NCBI RefSeq assembly: GCF_001854765.1
Contig: NZ_LJJE01000021.1
Coordinates: 1 to 47,479 of the forward strand
Length of the DNA stretch: 47,479 bases
DNA from: Vibrio sonorensis
Lineage (GTDB): Bacteria > Pseudomonadota > Gammaproteobacteria > Enterobacterales > Vibrionaceae
Reading direction: 5' to 3'
Shown: positions 1 through 9,400 of the stretch, piece by piece
Position numbering within the stretch: the first letter of the stretch is position 1
Layout of the letters: the number at the start of each line of letters is the position of its first letter
Made by a program: the position numbers and the translations under genes
Notes under the pieces: generated by a model
Database searches by the model: none
Told to the model about the DNA's origin: nothing
What the model saw: the letters and a program-made list of their open reading frames with translations, nothing else

Positions 1-7
1 CAGACAC

Positions 8-394
8 TTATTCTTTTGCTAAGGTTTGTCTAGAAAAATTCTGGTTGTCTAATATGACCTTATCCAAGTTAATTGTTCGCAGATACGCAAATATCTCTTT
101 GACGTCTTGAGGTGTCAGTTGAGATCGCCAAGCAGGCATCGTGCCTTCTCCGCTTAAAACCGTTAGTTCAAGATCGTTATCACTTGTGTACCAAGTACTC
201 AGGGCTTGGTTCATGTTCGAAGGTGGTTTAGAAAGTGTTTTCGCGAGTTTTCCATTGCCTTGCCCTTTTTCGCCGTGGCACGACATGCACAGTTGTTGGT
301 AGTTCAGCTTGCCATTATCAAAGTTAGCTTGTGCTGGTAGGGTTGCGCTCAGGCTTGCACTTGTCAATATTGCATAGATGGTGGTTCTATTCAC
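8..394 (-). CDS. Small periplasmic class I cytochrome c
   Basis: Single-haem c-type cytochrome of 128 residues, expected to carry electrons in the periplasm. Residues 1-23 form a Sec signal peptide ending in AQA. The haem-attachment motif CMSCH lies at residues 36-40, and the likely axial methionine is Met86 in GEGTMPAW. The chain ends with a helix typical of cytochrome c folds. It lies downstream of hemY on the same strand but behind a terminator, so it is probably its own transcript. The redox partner cannot be told from the sequence. The family call is firm; the specific subtype is not. Confidence 0.85.
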   Translation of the reverse strand: MNRTTIYAILTSASLSATLPAQANFDNGKLNYQQLCMSCHGEKGQGNGKLAKTLSKPPSNMNQALSTWYTSDNDLELTVLSGEGTMPAWRSQLTPQDVKEIFAYLRTINLDKVILDNQNFSRQTLAKE

Positions 395-456
395 AGTGGC
401 TTCCTTTTACTGGTTTGTCTAAACAGTAACGGAATAGGGGTGAATTTTAAGTGGAC

Positions 457-481
457 AAAAAAGCCAGCTTTAATAGCTGGC
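457..481 (-). terminator. Rho-independent terminator of hemCDXY
   Basis: Arms GCCAGCT (463-469) and AGCTGGC (475-481) form a stem with a five-base loop. On the minus strand the hairpin is followed by six T residues (457-462). It lies 20 bases after the hemY stop and separates the haem operon from the cytochrome c gene. Confidence 0.75.
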
Positions 482-500
482 CTATGTTGATGGATTTGCC

Positions 501-1679
501 TTATTGTTGCGCGAGACTTAGCGCCTTACGGGAGACTTCGCTTGCTGCCTTTGATAAGTTTTGCTTTTCTAAAGCATCAGCCAATGAGGCGTAATCTGAC
601 ACGCTTGAGCGTAGCGAGAGTGCTTTTTCTAAATGCTGCTGAGCTTCTGTCCACTCCGAGTTACGCAGTTTTAACTGTCCAATGGCACTATGTGCTTCAG
701 CATTGTTCCCGTCTTTGCGCAGTGTGTTTTCTAGCAAAGTAACGACAGGGTGTGTATCACTCACTTTTAATTTTGTAAGTAGTTGATATAACTCGGCGTT
801 AGGGTGTTTTTTTAGTGTCTCTTTTACGATGGTAAACGCTTCGTGGTCAGCGTTCCTAGCAATAAGCTGCTTGGCAAAACAAGTGACCAGATGCGTGTCT
901 TTTTTCACTGCTCTTGGTAAACCATTCCAATGCTTTATGAGACCTTCACTGCCTTGCTGAAGCGCAATGTCTTCCAGTAATCCACATTGGGCAAGTTGCA
1001 TGAGTCGTTGTTTTTCATCTTTATCGATACACTTTGTTTTGAGCAATTGTGGTAATACATCGATCAGTGGCTGCCACAGTTTAAGCTCTATGTAGACAGT
1101 TTTAAGTAAGTTGAGCAGAATGGCGTTGTTCGCGTGGTTGTGCTTAAGAGTCGTAAGCGTATCAAATGCTTCGCTGTAGAGGCACTCTCTTACCTGCTGC
1201 TTGGCCCTTGTTAGCTCAACAGCCAATTCTGAATTCTCTTGTTCTGAGGCAAGTGCTAGGTACTTATCGCGTAGTTCTTTATTACCTTGTCCTTGGGCGG
1301 CCTCAGATGCAACTAAATAACACAGCAATGGCATATCGTGATGTTTAGCCCACTTAGTGACTTTCTTCTCTGCCAGCTTAAAATCACCTTCAAGTAGCTT
1401 AATGATCCCTTCGTTAGTGTATCGACGAGAGCGTCTCATCTTACGAACACTAAACCAGTTCCAAGTTGCTGAGCTAGCTGATAGTGCTTTTTTAATCAGA
1501 TATTCTAGAGCAAACAATCCCGCTAGAGCTGCAATAACGAATACAACCAGCGTAGTTACACTCATTTCGATGGTTTTATTGGCAACGTTGATCAATACGT
1601 AGCCTTGATGACCGGCGAACTGAGTCCCGGCAAACAGCCCCGCCCCTAATACAACAAATAGGAAGACAAATCTAAACAT
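501..1679 (-). CDS. hemY: HemY, membrane TPR protein of haem biosynthesis operon
   Basis: 392-residue inner-membrane protein. Two hydrophobic segments occur near residues 3-25 and 40-60, followed by a cytosolic alpha-helical TPR-type region up to the C-terminus, including a clear repeat near residues 325-375. This is the enterobacterial/Vibrio HemY, unrelated to the protoporphyrinogen oxidase of the same name in Bacillus. Its exact role in tetrapyrrole synthesis is unsettled; it may organise the pathway at the membrane. The ATG abuts the hemX stop, so it is the last gene of hemCDXY. Confidence 0.93.
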   Translation of the reverse strand: MFRFVFLFVVLGAGLFAGTQFAGHQGYVLINVANKTIEMSVTTLVVFVIAALAGLFALEYLIKKALSASSATWNWFSVRKMRRSRRYTNEGIIKLLEGDFKLAEKKVTKWAKHHDMPLLCYLVASEAAQGQGNKELRDKYLALASEQENSELAVELTRAKQQVRECLYSEAFDTLTTLKHNHANNAILLNLLKTVYIELKLWQPLIDVLPQLLKTKCIDKDEKQRLMQLAQCGLLEDIALQQGSEGLIKHWNGLPRAVKKDTHLVTCFAKQLIARNADHEAFTIVKETLKKHPNAELYQLLTKLKVSDTHPVVTLLENTLRKDGNNAEAHSAIGQLKLRNSEWTEAQQHLEKALSLRSSVSDYASLADALEKQNLSKAASEVSRKALSLAQQ

Positions 1680-3007
1680 TACTTCTCCTCCGTTACGAAT
1701 GTTGTAACTTCGCGTCTTAAACGCTCACGTATCACGTCTGAAAGTAACTGCTGAGTTTCTAGTTTAACTGGATAGTCGACTTGGATAGTTTGTTTCGATA
1801 GTGACTGTAGTGCCTTATTAAACTCTGCTACGGTATTGTCATCGATATTGAAGAACGAGTTCGACCAAGAATCGGCGGTTGTTAATGCCGTTGTATAGAT
1901 TTCCTGTTGTTCGACATAAACGGCTTTAATTGCTGTTTCAATCTTCGCTTTTAAGTTTTCTTTCAGAAAGAAATGTTGCTCGGGTGATAGCAATGGAATT
2001 ACGTTGCCATCACGGCTGCGAAAAGTGATAAAGTTTTCGGAAAAATCTTTTAAAGACGTTTTTAAGTTGGCCTTCCAATCGTCGATATTATCGGAGACGA
2101 TACGCTCTTCTATGACTTGTGCTTCTGGCAAAATAGCATTTGCGAGGGGTAACCCATCTACTTGTTGCTGCAGTGATGTCAGCCTAAGTACTAATCCGTC
2201 TCTATCGATTAATGGTACGGATTTAAGTTTCACTATGTCGTTTGCCATCGATTGACGAAGTGGCACTAAACTTGGGTCGTTTAATGCTGCAATGCGTTGG
2301 TCGGCACTTTCCATTAAGCTTGTTGCGCTCGAGACATCGTGCTCTAAGAAGAGTTTACGGCCGGCGAGTTTCACTAAGTAGTCTGCTTCTGCGAGAAGCC
2401 AGTCGTTAGGTCTGCGGCCTTTTACGTCTGCAACAGCCACTTGTAAGCTTTCGATGCTTTGTTGCTGCTGCTTTAATGCTGTTGCAGTTTTTAGTGTTAC
2501 TTGTTCTGCTTGGTTGAATACGTGTTTTTTCGTTTCTGACAACTCGCTTTGTACCTGTGATCGAGTTTGCTCAAGCTGGGAAGTGAGCGCTTTGATTTGT
2601 GCTTGGTACTGGGCATCTTTTTGTTGAATATGGAAAGCTAAACCACCAGACAGAACAATGGAAAGAATGATAGCTATGGTAGCGACTTTTACGCCTTTTC
2701 TATCTGTTTTTTTAGCTGGAGCCTGTGCTTTTACTTGAGCAGTGGCTTTTTTGTTAGATATTTTGTTTAACTCGTCATCAGACTCAGTTTTAATACTTTC
2801 TTTAGAATCTTTAGAATCTTTAGAATCTTTAGAATCTTTAGAATCTTTAGAATCTTTAGAATCTTTAGAATCTTTAGAGCTTAGCGGTGTTTCCTCGGCT
2901 TTAATTGGTTCAGCAGCGTCTACTTCAAGCGCAGCATCTTGAGCAACTTTGCTTTCTGTTGCTTCTTGGCTTGTTTCTTTTTCGTCTTTTTTGCTTTTGT
3001 TTGTCAT
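1679..3007 (-). CDS. hemX: HemX, membrane protein of haem biosynthesis operon
   Basis: 442 residues. A charged low-complexity cytosolic N-terminus is followed by one membrane segment at about residues 106-126, a coiled coil (about 130-190) and a mostly helical periplasmic domain. It is often annotated as uroporphyrinogen-III C-methyltransferase, but no SAM-binding motif is visible, so that name should be avoided. Residues 45-71 are eight KDS tripeptides plus KES, encoded by a 9-bp tandem repeat. The gene starts 2 bases after the hemD stop and shares its end with the hemY start, consistent with a single transcript. Confidence 0.92.
   Translation of the reverse strand: MTNKSKKDEKETSQEATESKVAQDAALEVDAAEPIKAEETPLSSKDSKDSKDSKDSKDSKDSKDSKDSKESIKTESDDELNKISNKKATAQVKAQAPAKKTDRKGVKVATIAIILSIVLSGGLAFHIQQKDAQYQAQIKALTSQLEQTRSQVQSELSETKKHVFNQAEQVTLKTATALKQQQQSIESLQVAVADVKGRRPNDWLLAEADYLVKLAGRKLFLEHDVSSATSLMESADQRIAALNDPSLVPLRQSMANDIVKLKSVPLIDRDGLVLRLTSLQQQVDGLPLANAILPEAQVIEERIVSDNIDDWKANLKTSLKDFSENFITFRSRDGNVIPLLSPEQHFFLKENLKAKIETAIKAVYVEQQEIYTTALTTADSWSNSFFNIDDNTVAEFNKALQSLSKQTIQVDYPVKLETQQLLSDVIRERLRREVTTFVTEEK
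2799..2879. repeat. 9-bp tandem repeat (9 units) inside hemX
   Basis: Nine units of TCTTTAGAA on the plus strand, eight identical and the last (2871-2879) ending in GAG. On the coding strand they give repeated Lys-Asp-Ser. The unit is a multiple of three, so slippage would lengthen or shorten the linker without a frameshift. Confidence 0.97.
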
Positions 3008-3009
3008 CG

Positions 3010-3753
3010 CTAATCGTCCTGTTTGTTTAGCCGGAGAGCAGCCAGTAGTTCTTTGTTGGTTGCAGAACCCACATTGGTAATGTAAACAAACCCCAATGCT
3101 TTGGCCTGACGGGCTATACGTTCGCTAGGAACATATAGCTGTAATGTTTGTATCCAGTGGATTTGCGCTGAAGTTAACTGTGAGAGGAAGTGTGTTAACT
3201 GATCGCTACTGGTCACCACTAGGTGTGACACCTTGGCTTCTTGCCACTGAATCACCTTGCTATCAGAATTGAAATCTAAGTGTTGCCGTGTGTAAGTTTC
3301 GACGTAACTGACGTCAGCCATACGCTTATCGAGCGTTTGATAAATTAACTCTCGGCCGCTATTACCACGCAGTATCACAATTTTTTGATGAGCAACGTTT
3401 TGTAGTTCATCCAATTCAAGTAAATGTTCGCTATCACTTTGCGACGGATAGTTTACTTTCTGTTGACTTAACTTGCTTAATAACTGTGCGGTTTTTTGAC
3501 CCACGGCAAGATAGTGACTGGTTTTTGGCCAGTTTAAAGCGTGTTCTTGAAGATATTGATGTGCATAACTAACTGCATGTTGGCTAACGGCTATAACAAT
3601 GTCAGCGCGTTGTAATGCGCGATCGAGCCCAGTTATCTTTGAACTGGGTTCGATGTTTATCAGCGGGTGGTGCAAACTCGCAATACCACTTTCGTTGAGC
3701 ATCATGCATAGTTCATGACCTTCGACATTTGGGCGAGTGACCAACACTACCAT
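3010..3753 (-). CDS. hemD: Uroporphyrinogen-III synthase
   Basis: 247-residue cytosolic enzyme that cyclises hydroxymethylbilane to uroporphyrinogen III with inversion of ring D. It opens with VLVTRP, the usual first strand of the fold, followed by two Rossmann-like lobes. The conserved segment VVTSSDQL near residues 179-186 contributes to the active-site cleft. Primary sequence is weakly conserved in this family, but length, motifs and position between hemC and hemX make the call secure. The gene begins 5 bases after hemC. Confidence 0.95.
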   Translation of the reverse strand: MVVLVTRPNVEGHELCMMLNESGIASLHHPLINIEPSSKITGLDRALQRADIVIAVSQHAVSYAHQYLQEHALNWPKTSHYLAVGQKTAQLLSKLSQQKVNYPSQSDSEHLLELDELQNVAHQKIVILRGNSGRELIYQTLDKRMADVSYVETYTRQHLDFNSDSKVIQWQEAKVSHLVVTSSDQLTHFLSQLTSAQIHWIQTLQLYVPSERIARQAKALGFVYITNVGSATNKELLAALRLNKQDD

Positions 3754-3758
3754 TGCTA

Positions 3759-4697
3759 TTACTCGTGTTCGCAGTACAGTTTTTCTAGGATCTCTTTCGC
3801 ACCTTGGTTTAGTAGTTGATTGGCTAACTCAATACCTAACTTCTCTGCATCAGTGCGAGGGCCGCGAATTTCGCCACGTACAATTTTGCTGCCGTCAGGT
3901 TCTCCAACCAAGGCTCTGAGCCATATGTCTTCACCCTCAAGTAATGCATAACTGCCAATGGGAACCTGGCAACCGCCTTCCAAGGTTAGGTTCATCGCTC
4001 TCTCACACTTTACTCTGTCCGCAGTGTCGTCGTGATTGAGTGGGGCGAGTAATTCAAGCAAGCGCTGGTCGTCAGTTCGGCACTCGATACCTACGGCACC
4101 TTGTCCAACCGCTGGAAGAGACTGCTCTGGTTCAATAAAACTTTGTATACGTTCTTCCAATTTGAGGCGTTTCAATCCTGCCGCAGCAAGAATAATGGCA
4201 TCGTACTCACCAGCATCCAGCTTAGATAAGCGAGTGCCCACATTGCCGCGAAGCTCTTTGATCTGAATATCTGGGCGGTAGGATTGCAATTGACATTGGC
4301 GGCGCAAGCTACACGTACCCACAATTGCGCCTTGAGGAAGCTCGTCGATACTTGTGTATTGATTAGACACAAATGCGTCGCGAGGGTCTTCACGCTCACA
4401 AATGGTGACCAGTCCTAAGCCTTCTGGAAAATCGACGGGTACATCTTTCATCGAGTGAACGGCGAGATCGGCTCGATTTTCTAACATGGCAACTTCTAGT
4501 TCTTTCACAAATAAGCCTTTGCCACCCACTTTAGCTAGCGGAGTATCTAAAATGATGTCGCCTTTGGTTACCATGGTAACCAGCTCGACCTCTAATCCGG
4601 GATGAGCAGCTTGTAAAGCATCCTTTACATAATGGGCTTGCCAAAGCGCAAGTGGACTTTTTCTTGTTGCGATACGAATTGGAGTATTTTCAGCCAT
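3759..4697 (-). CDS. hemC: Hydroxymethylbilane synthase (porphobilinogen deaminase)
   Basis: 312-residue cytosolic enzyme that polymerises four porphobilinogens into hydroxymethylbilane. The N-terminal [12 protein letters not shown], the KGLFVKELE segment and HSMKDVP are family signatures. Cys243 in EGGCQVPIG is the attachment point of the dipyrromethane cofactor, and the catalytic Asp is in HSMKD at about residue 85. It is the first gene of hemCDXY and is transcribed away from cyaA across a 338-bp divergent spacer, the same arrangement as in E. coli. Confidence 0.98.
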   Translation of the reverse strand: MAENTPIRIATRKSPLALWQAHYVKDALQAAHPGLEVELVTMVTKGDIILDTPLAKVGGKGLFVKELEVAMLENRADLAVHSMKDVPVDFPEGLGLVTICEREDPRDAFVSNQYTSIDELPQGAIVGTCSLRRQCQLQSYRPDIQIKELRGNVGTRLSKLDAGEYDAIILAAAGLKRLKLEERIQSFIEPEQSLPAVGQGAVGIECRTDDQRLLELLAPLNHDDTADRVKCERAMNLTLEGGCQVPIGSYALLEGEDIWLRALVGEPDGSKIVRGEIRGPRTDAEKLGIELANQLLNQGAKEILEKLYCEHE

Positions 4698-5035
4698 GGT
4701 TCTTCTAGCGTAGTGATATTTAGATGTCTCATCCTACCATTGTCGCCGTTAAAGTCTTATAGATAGATTCGCTCGATGATAAATAGAATAGGCATTAGCA
4801 CAAAACCATTAAAATAGTGTGATGGGTGTCTCGTTTGTAAAATAGGCTATTATTAGAAAGTAGAGTTACGTACCACACTATGTCGCAACAATAAGAAAAA
4901 AGAACCTGATGTCGATTGGATCGTACATTTCTTTACCAATGGAAAGAAAAGTGTTAAATTGATCACGTTTTGATAGTGCTTTAGCACGAAATATAGTCAG
5001 GCACTTAACTAGGTTTACTATTCAAGGAACATACC
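4698..5035. promoter_or_regulatory. hemC-cyaA divergent regulatory spacer with candidate CRP site
   Basis: 338 bp without a gene, expected to hold divergent promoters. The best operator candidate is 4949-4970: core TGTTA, six bases, TCACG, against the CRP consensus TGTGA-N6-TCACA (8 of 10 core matches), with A-rich and T-rich flanks as in CRP sites. A weaker half-site TGTGA is at 4818-4822. Known in E. coli: cAMP-CRP represses cyaA, so a site about 65 bp before the start fits autoregulation. The assignment is inference from pattern only. Confidence 0.45.
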
Positions 5036-7570
5036 TTGCAGGCTTACACTGAGACTTTAGTTCAAAGATTAGACGGTCTTAACCAGCAACGCAGAGCGCG
5101 TGCGCTGGCGCTTATGGATTTACAGAGTCAACGTGTATTCCAACTGATTCCTGCCCTTCTTCACTTCAATCATCCCGTTATTCCAGGCTACTACGCAAAT
5201 CCAGTGCCCTATGGTGTGTATGGGTTAGATGATGAACTGACGGATACTCAGCAACAGTTTATCAAAGATACTGAGTTGACGATTGGTGAACAGCTTCAGT
5301 CCCCTTGTGAAGCCGCTATTCTCGGTTTGTATACTATGGGTAGTACTTCTTCTATCGGCCAGAGTACCTCTTCTGATCTGGATATATGGGTATGTATCGC
5401 CCCTTCCATGAATAGCGAAGATCGCGAGTCTCTGACCAACAAGTGTTTGCTTATTACTGAATGGGCGCAAACCCAAGGTGTTGAAGCTAATTTTTTCTTG
5501 ATGGACGAAGACCGCTTCCGCACCAATCGCTCTGAAGAGATGACGGGTGATAACTGTGGTTCTTCTCAGCACTTGCTTCTACTCGATGAGTTCTATCGTT
5601 CTGCGGTGCGTCTGGCAGGCCAAAGACTCTTATGGCAAATTGTGCCGCCAGAAATGGAAGAGTGTTACGACGATTACGTGAAAGAGCTATGCGCACAGGG
5701 CCAAATAAACTGCTGCGAGTGGATCGATTTTGGTCAGCTTGATCGCATTCCCGCGGAAGAATACTTTGGTTCTAATTTGTGGCAACTTTATAAGAGCATC
5801 GATTCGCCTTATAAGTCGGTATTAAAAGCCATCTTGCTAGAAGCCTATTCGTGGGAGTATCCACATACGCAGTTACTTAGTTTAGATACTAAGCGTCGCT
5901 TTTTTGCTCACGAGCCTGATCTCTATGGTATGGATGCATACTACTTGATGCTTGAGAAAGTGACTCGTTACTTACAGCGTATCAATGACCACACGCGTTT
6001 AGATCTTGTTCGTCGCTGTTTCTACCTGAAAACTCATGAAAAGCTCTCAAGAGAACCGGGGACAGGATCGGTAGCGTGGCGCCGCGAAGCTTTACAAGAC
6101 ATGATCAAGTCTTGGAACTGGAGCGACGACGTTATTCGCGAGCTTGATGACAGACGAAACTGGAAAGTTGAGCAGGTCAAAGTTGTTCACCACTCTTTGC
6201 TTGACGCTTTGATGCTGAGTTATCGCAACCTGATTCAATTTGCTCGCCGCAACGACATTACCTCGGCTATCAGTCCGCAAGATATTAGTATTCTAGCGCG
6301 TAAGCTCTATGCTGCGTTTGAAGTGTTGCCGGGTAAAGTAACGCTGCTAAACCCTCAGATCTCTCCAGATTTGCACGAGCCTGACCTGTCATTTATTGAA
6401 GTTCGTCCCGGCAGAACCAACAAACCCGGTTGGTACTTATATAAGCAGCCATTAACCGCTCATCGCTTGGTTGGGCAACCAAGTCTTGAACATAATGAAT
6501 ATCTGAGCAAGTTGGTTGCTTGGGCATTCTTTAACGGTTTGATTACTGAGTCTACTCGCCTTAACTCGGTGATTCGAGATGCGCACCTCGATATCGATAA
6601 GTTCTATCAAATGGTGAGTGATTTGCGCAACACCTTCTCATTGCGTAAGCGTCGTCCAACGATGCAAGCCCTGGCTAGCCCATGTGAGATAAGCCAGTTG
6701 GCAATGTTCATTAACTTTGAGAATGATCCAACCTCAGAGCTTGATGGTAAAACGCAAAAGATAGATCTAAAGAACACCGATATTTTCAGTTTTGGCCCGC
6801 ACCAAAAGTGTTTAGTGGGCAGTGTAGATCTGGTTTATCGGAACTCTTGGCACGAAGTCCGTACCCTGCACTTTAAGGGTGAGACTGCGATGTTAGACGC
6901 ATTGAAAACCGTACTTAGCAAAATGCATCAAGATGCGATCCCACCAGAGTCCGTGGACGTGTTCTGCTACAGCAAAAACATGCGAGGCGTGATGCGCAAT
7001 ATGGTTTATCAGTTACTCGCTGAGTGTATAGACCTAAGATTGAAACCCATTGAACAAGAGAAACGTCGTCGCTTTAAAGCACTTCGAATTGGTCATCAGA
7101 CATACGGTCTGTTTTTTGAACGTCGCGGTGTGTCAGTACAGAAACTCGAAAACTCAGTCGATTTTTATCGAAGTATTTCAACCAACAAACTGAAAGGTTC
7201 ACCTTTGCTCATGCTGGATAAAGAGCAGGACTATCAGATGCCAGAAGTGGTAGACAGCTTTGCAAGTGAAGGTTTGATTCAATTCTTCTTCGAAGATGAC
7301 GAGCAGGGCTTTAATATTTATGTGTTGGACGAAGCCAACAATGTTGAAGTTTACCACCAGTTTAGTGGTGAAAAAGATGAAATGATTACGAGTGTGAATA
7401 GTTTCTACACATCCGTTCACGATGAAAGCGACGTGAGTGGTAAAATCATTAACTTTAACTTGCCTCAGTTTTACCAGATAGTGCACCCAGAAGATGGCCA
7501 CTCTTATATCGTTCCATATCGCAGTGAATGTGCTAACTCGGTAAAGACGACGCGCGTGGTTAACGCGTAA
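5036..7570 (+). CDS. cyaA: Class I adenylate cyclase
   Basis: 844 residues. It converts ATP to cyclic AMP, the CRP ligand. The N-terminal catalytic nucleotidyltransferase domain contains GSTSSIGQSTSSDLD at residues 102-116; the Asp pair binds metal. The C-terminal half is the regulatory region that responds to the PTS in enterics. I chose the TTG at 5036 because an AAGGAA ribosome-binding site sits 6 bases before it, the start aligns with E. coli CyaA, and the E. coli gene also uses TTG, which keeps expression low. A bidirectional terminator follows. Confidence 0.97.
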   Translation: MQAYTETLVQRLDGLNQQRRARALALMDLQSQRVFQLIPALLHFNHPVIPGYYANPVPYGVYGLDDELTDTQQQFIKDTELTIGEQLQSPCEAAILGLYTMGSTSSIGQSTSSDLDIWVCIAPSMNSEDRESLTNKCLLITEWAQTQGVEANFFLMDEDRFRTNRSEEMTGDNCGSSQHLLLLDEFYRSAVRLAGQRLLWQIVPPEMEECYDDYVKELCAQGQINCCEWIDFGQLDRIPAEEYFGSNLWQLYKSIDSPYKSVLKAILLEAYSWEYPHTQLLSLDTKRRFFAHEPDLYGMDAYYLMLEKVTRYLQRINDHTRLDLVRRCFYLKTHEKLSREPGTGSVAWRREALQDMIKSWNWSDDVIRELDDRRNWKVEQVKVVHHSLLDALMLSYRNLIQFARRNDITSAISPQDISILARKLYAAFEVLPGKVTLLNPQISPDLHEPDLSFIEVRPGRTNKPGWYLYKQPLTAHRLVGQPSLEHNEYLSKLVAWAFFNGLITESTRLNSVIRDAHLDIDKFYQMVSDLRNTFSLRKRRPTMQALASPCEISQLAMFINFENDPTSELDGKTQKIDLKNTDIFSFGPHQKCLVGSVDLVYRNSWHEVRTLHFKGETAMLDALKTVLSKMHQDAIPPESVDVFCYSKNMRGVMRNMVYQLLAECIDLRLKPIEQEKRRRFKALRIGHQTYGLFFERRGVSVQKLENSVDFYRSISTNKLKGSPLLMLDKEQDYQMPEVVDSFASEGLIQFFFEDDEQGFNIYVLDEANNVEVYHQFSGEKDEMITSVNSFYTSVHDESDVSGKIINFNLPQFYQIVHPEDGHSYIVPYRSECANSVKTTRVVNA

Positions 7571-7576
7571 AAAGAT

Positions 7577-7601
7577 AAAAGAGCACTAAGTGCTCTTTTT
7601 T
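7577..7601. terminator. Bidirectional terminator between cyaA and cyaY
   Basis: Stem GAGCAC/GTGCTC with a TAA loop, flanked by A4 on the left and T6 on the right, so it can end cyaA on the plus strand and cyaY on the minus strand. It overlaps the cyaY stop codon. Confidence 0.85.
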
Positions 7602-7914
7602 ATTGCCAGTCAATGTCTTCGTTGGCGTGCTTTTCACATTCTTGTTTGACCATATCGAAGAAGATCAGTCCGGTTTTAGAACACGTCCATTCGCCATCAA
7701 CTAGCTTAAAGTGAAAACCACCAGACTTTGATGCTAACCATATCTCATGCATAGGTTCTTGGCGGTTGATAATGATTTGACTGCGGTCTTCAAAATCCAA
7801 AGTCATAACGTTACCAGTTGTTTCAAAATCGATGTCTGCGCCTGAGTCATCTATGGCTTCTTCTATGGTTTGCAGTTGAATATCGACTAATTGGTGAAAT
7901 TCAGTGTCGTTCAT
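7600..7914 (-). CDS. cyaY: Frataxin-like iron-binding protein CyaY
   Basis: 104-residue cytosolic protein that binds iron and modulates Fe-S cluster assembly on IscS/IscU. The acidic first helix (residues 1-30, rich in Glu and Asp) and the beta-sheet signature with SQIIINRQEPMHEIWLA (about 49-65) and WTCSKTG are typical of bacterial frataxins. Length matches the family. It converges on cyaA, with a shared terminator, and is divergent from lptM. Confidence 0.96.
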   Translation of the reverse strand: MNDTEFHQLVDIQLQTIEEAIDDSGADIDFETTGNVMTLDFEDRSQIIINRQEPMHEIWLASKSGGFHFKLVDGEWTCSKTGLIFFDMVKQECEKHANEDIDWQ

Positions 7915-7989
7915 CCCATCTATCCTATTGCTTTTCCTGAGTGTGGTGCGATTATAGGGGGCATTGAAAGAATAATCACGAATAGACTC

Positions 7990-8109
7990 ATGAAAAAAAT
8001 CATTGCAACACTATTTATATTTTCAATATTGGGATTGGCAGGGTGTGGACAAACGGGCCCACTTTACATGCCAGAAGATGCACCTCAAAATGAGCAGTCG
8101 TCACAGTAA
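7990..8109 (+). CDS. lptM: LptM-like small lipoprotein (YifL)
   Basis: 39-residue lipoprotein. The signal sequence starts MKKIIATLFIF and ends in the lipobox LAGC, with Cys19 as the lipidated residue, followed by the family hallmark GQTGPLYMP. In E. coli, LptM helps mature the LptD-LptE LPS translocon. It sits directly upstream of lysA, the usual place for this gene in gammaproteobacteria. I use the ATG at 7990 rather than the in-frame upstream start at 7891, which would bury the signal peptide and overlap cyaY. Confidence 0.9.
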   Translation: MKKIIATLFIFSILGLAGCGQTGPLYMPEDAPQNEQSSQ

Positions 8110-8137
8110 ATAACCATCGCATTTAAGGGAATCAATT

Positions 8138-9390
8138 TTGGATTACTTCAACTATCAGGATGATGGCCAGCTTTGGGCTGAAGGCCTTCCCCTAACTAAG
8201 TTGGCGGAGCAATACGGCACGCCACTATACGTCTACTCACGTGCAACTTTAGAGCGTCACTGGCATGCATTTGATAAGTCTGTTGGTGAGCACCCACATT
8301 TGGTTTGTTATGCGGTTAAAGCGAACTCGAACCTAGGTGTACTAAATACCTTGCGAGACTCGGCTCTGGCTTCGATATTGTATCTGGCGGCGAGCTAGAA
8401 AGAGTGCTGGCTGCTGGTGGTGATCCAGCTAAGGTCGTTTTCTCGGGTGTCGGTAAGACATCAGACGAAATGAAGCGTGCATTGGAGCTTGGTATCAAGT
8501 GCTTTAACGTTGAGTCAGAACCAGAGTTGGAGTTATTAAACCAAGTCGCAGGTGAGTTAGGCGTTGTCGCGCCGATTTCATTGCGTATTAATCCCGATGT
8601 TGATGCGAATACCCACCCTTATATTTCAACAGGACTGCGTGATAACAAGTTTGGTATCGCCTTTGATAGAGCGCCTGCGGTATACAAGTTCGCAAGCAGC
8701 TTAGAAAACCTAAAGGTCAAAGGCATTGATTGCCATATAGGTTCGCAGTTAACGGATATTGAACCCTTTATTGACGCCACGGATCGACTTCTAGCACTGA
8801 TAGACGATTTAAAAGAGCAGGGTATCGAAATCGAACACCTTGATGTCGGTGGTGGTTTAGGTGTGGTCTACAACGACGAAACACCACCAGCCCCTTCGGA
8901 TTATGCGAAAGCACTACTTGGTCGTTTGACTAACCATCAATACCTAGAATTGATCTTTGAACCGGGTCGAGCGATTTCCGCCAACGCCGGTGTTCTTTTG
9001 ACAAAGGTAGAGTTTCTAAAACACACCGAACACAAGAACTTCGCTATTATCGATGCCGCGATGAACGATCTTATGCGTCCAGCCTTATACCAAGCATGGC
9101 AAGATATTGTGCCTGTTGTTCAACGTGAAGGCGAAGGGGAAACGTATGACCTAGTAGGCCCAATTTGTGAAACGGGTGACTGCTTAGGTAAAGATCGCAA
9201 ACTGAACATAAAGCAAAGCGATCTGTTGGTCATTCGTTCTGCAGGCGCGTACGGGTTCGTAATGTCTTCTAACTACAACACTCGCGCACGAGCTGCGGAA
9301 GTGATTGTAGATGGCGAACAATCTCACTTGGTTCGTCAGCGAGAGACTGTCAATCGCCTGTGGGAGCTGGAAAGCGTACTACCGGAGTAA
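8138..9390 (+). pseudogene. lysA: lysA, diaminopimelate decarboxylase, disrupted by a single-base deletion
   Basis: The enzyme decarboxylates meso-diaminopimelate to lysine with pyridoxal phosphate. The first part (8138-8398) has the TTG start with AAGGGA before it and the PLP-lysine motif YAVKAN. It runs out of frame after LNTL. The remaining part (reading frame resuming by about 8354 and continuing to 9390) holds HIGSQ, DVGGGLG, FEPGR and CETGD. The family sequence at the junction is LARLGSGFDIVSGGELERV; it is restored by one extra G at 8353/8354. The repaired protein is 417 residues, the expected length. Read as given, the gene is broken; a sequencing error is more likely than real loss. 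Confidence 0.93.
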
Positions 9391-9400
9391 TAGCTAACTT

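Noticed and set aside
2799..2879. CRISPR-like array
   Set aside because: Units are 9 bp with no spacers and encode an in-frame peptide repeat.
2742..2942. Plus-strand open frame of Leu-Glu-Ser repeats opposite hemX
   Set aside because: It is the complement of the Lys-Asp-Ser repeat in hemX, with no ribosome-binding site or family resemblance.
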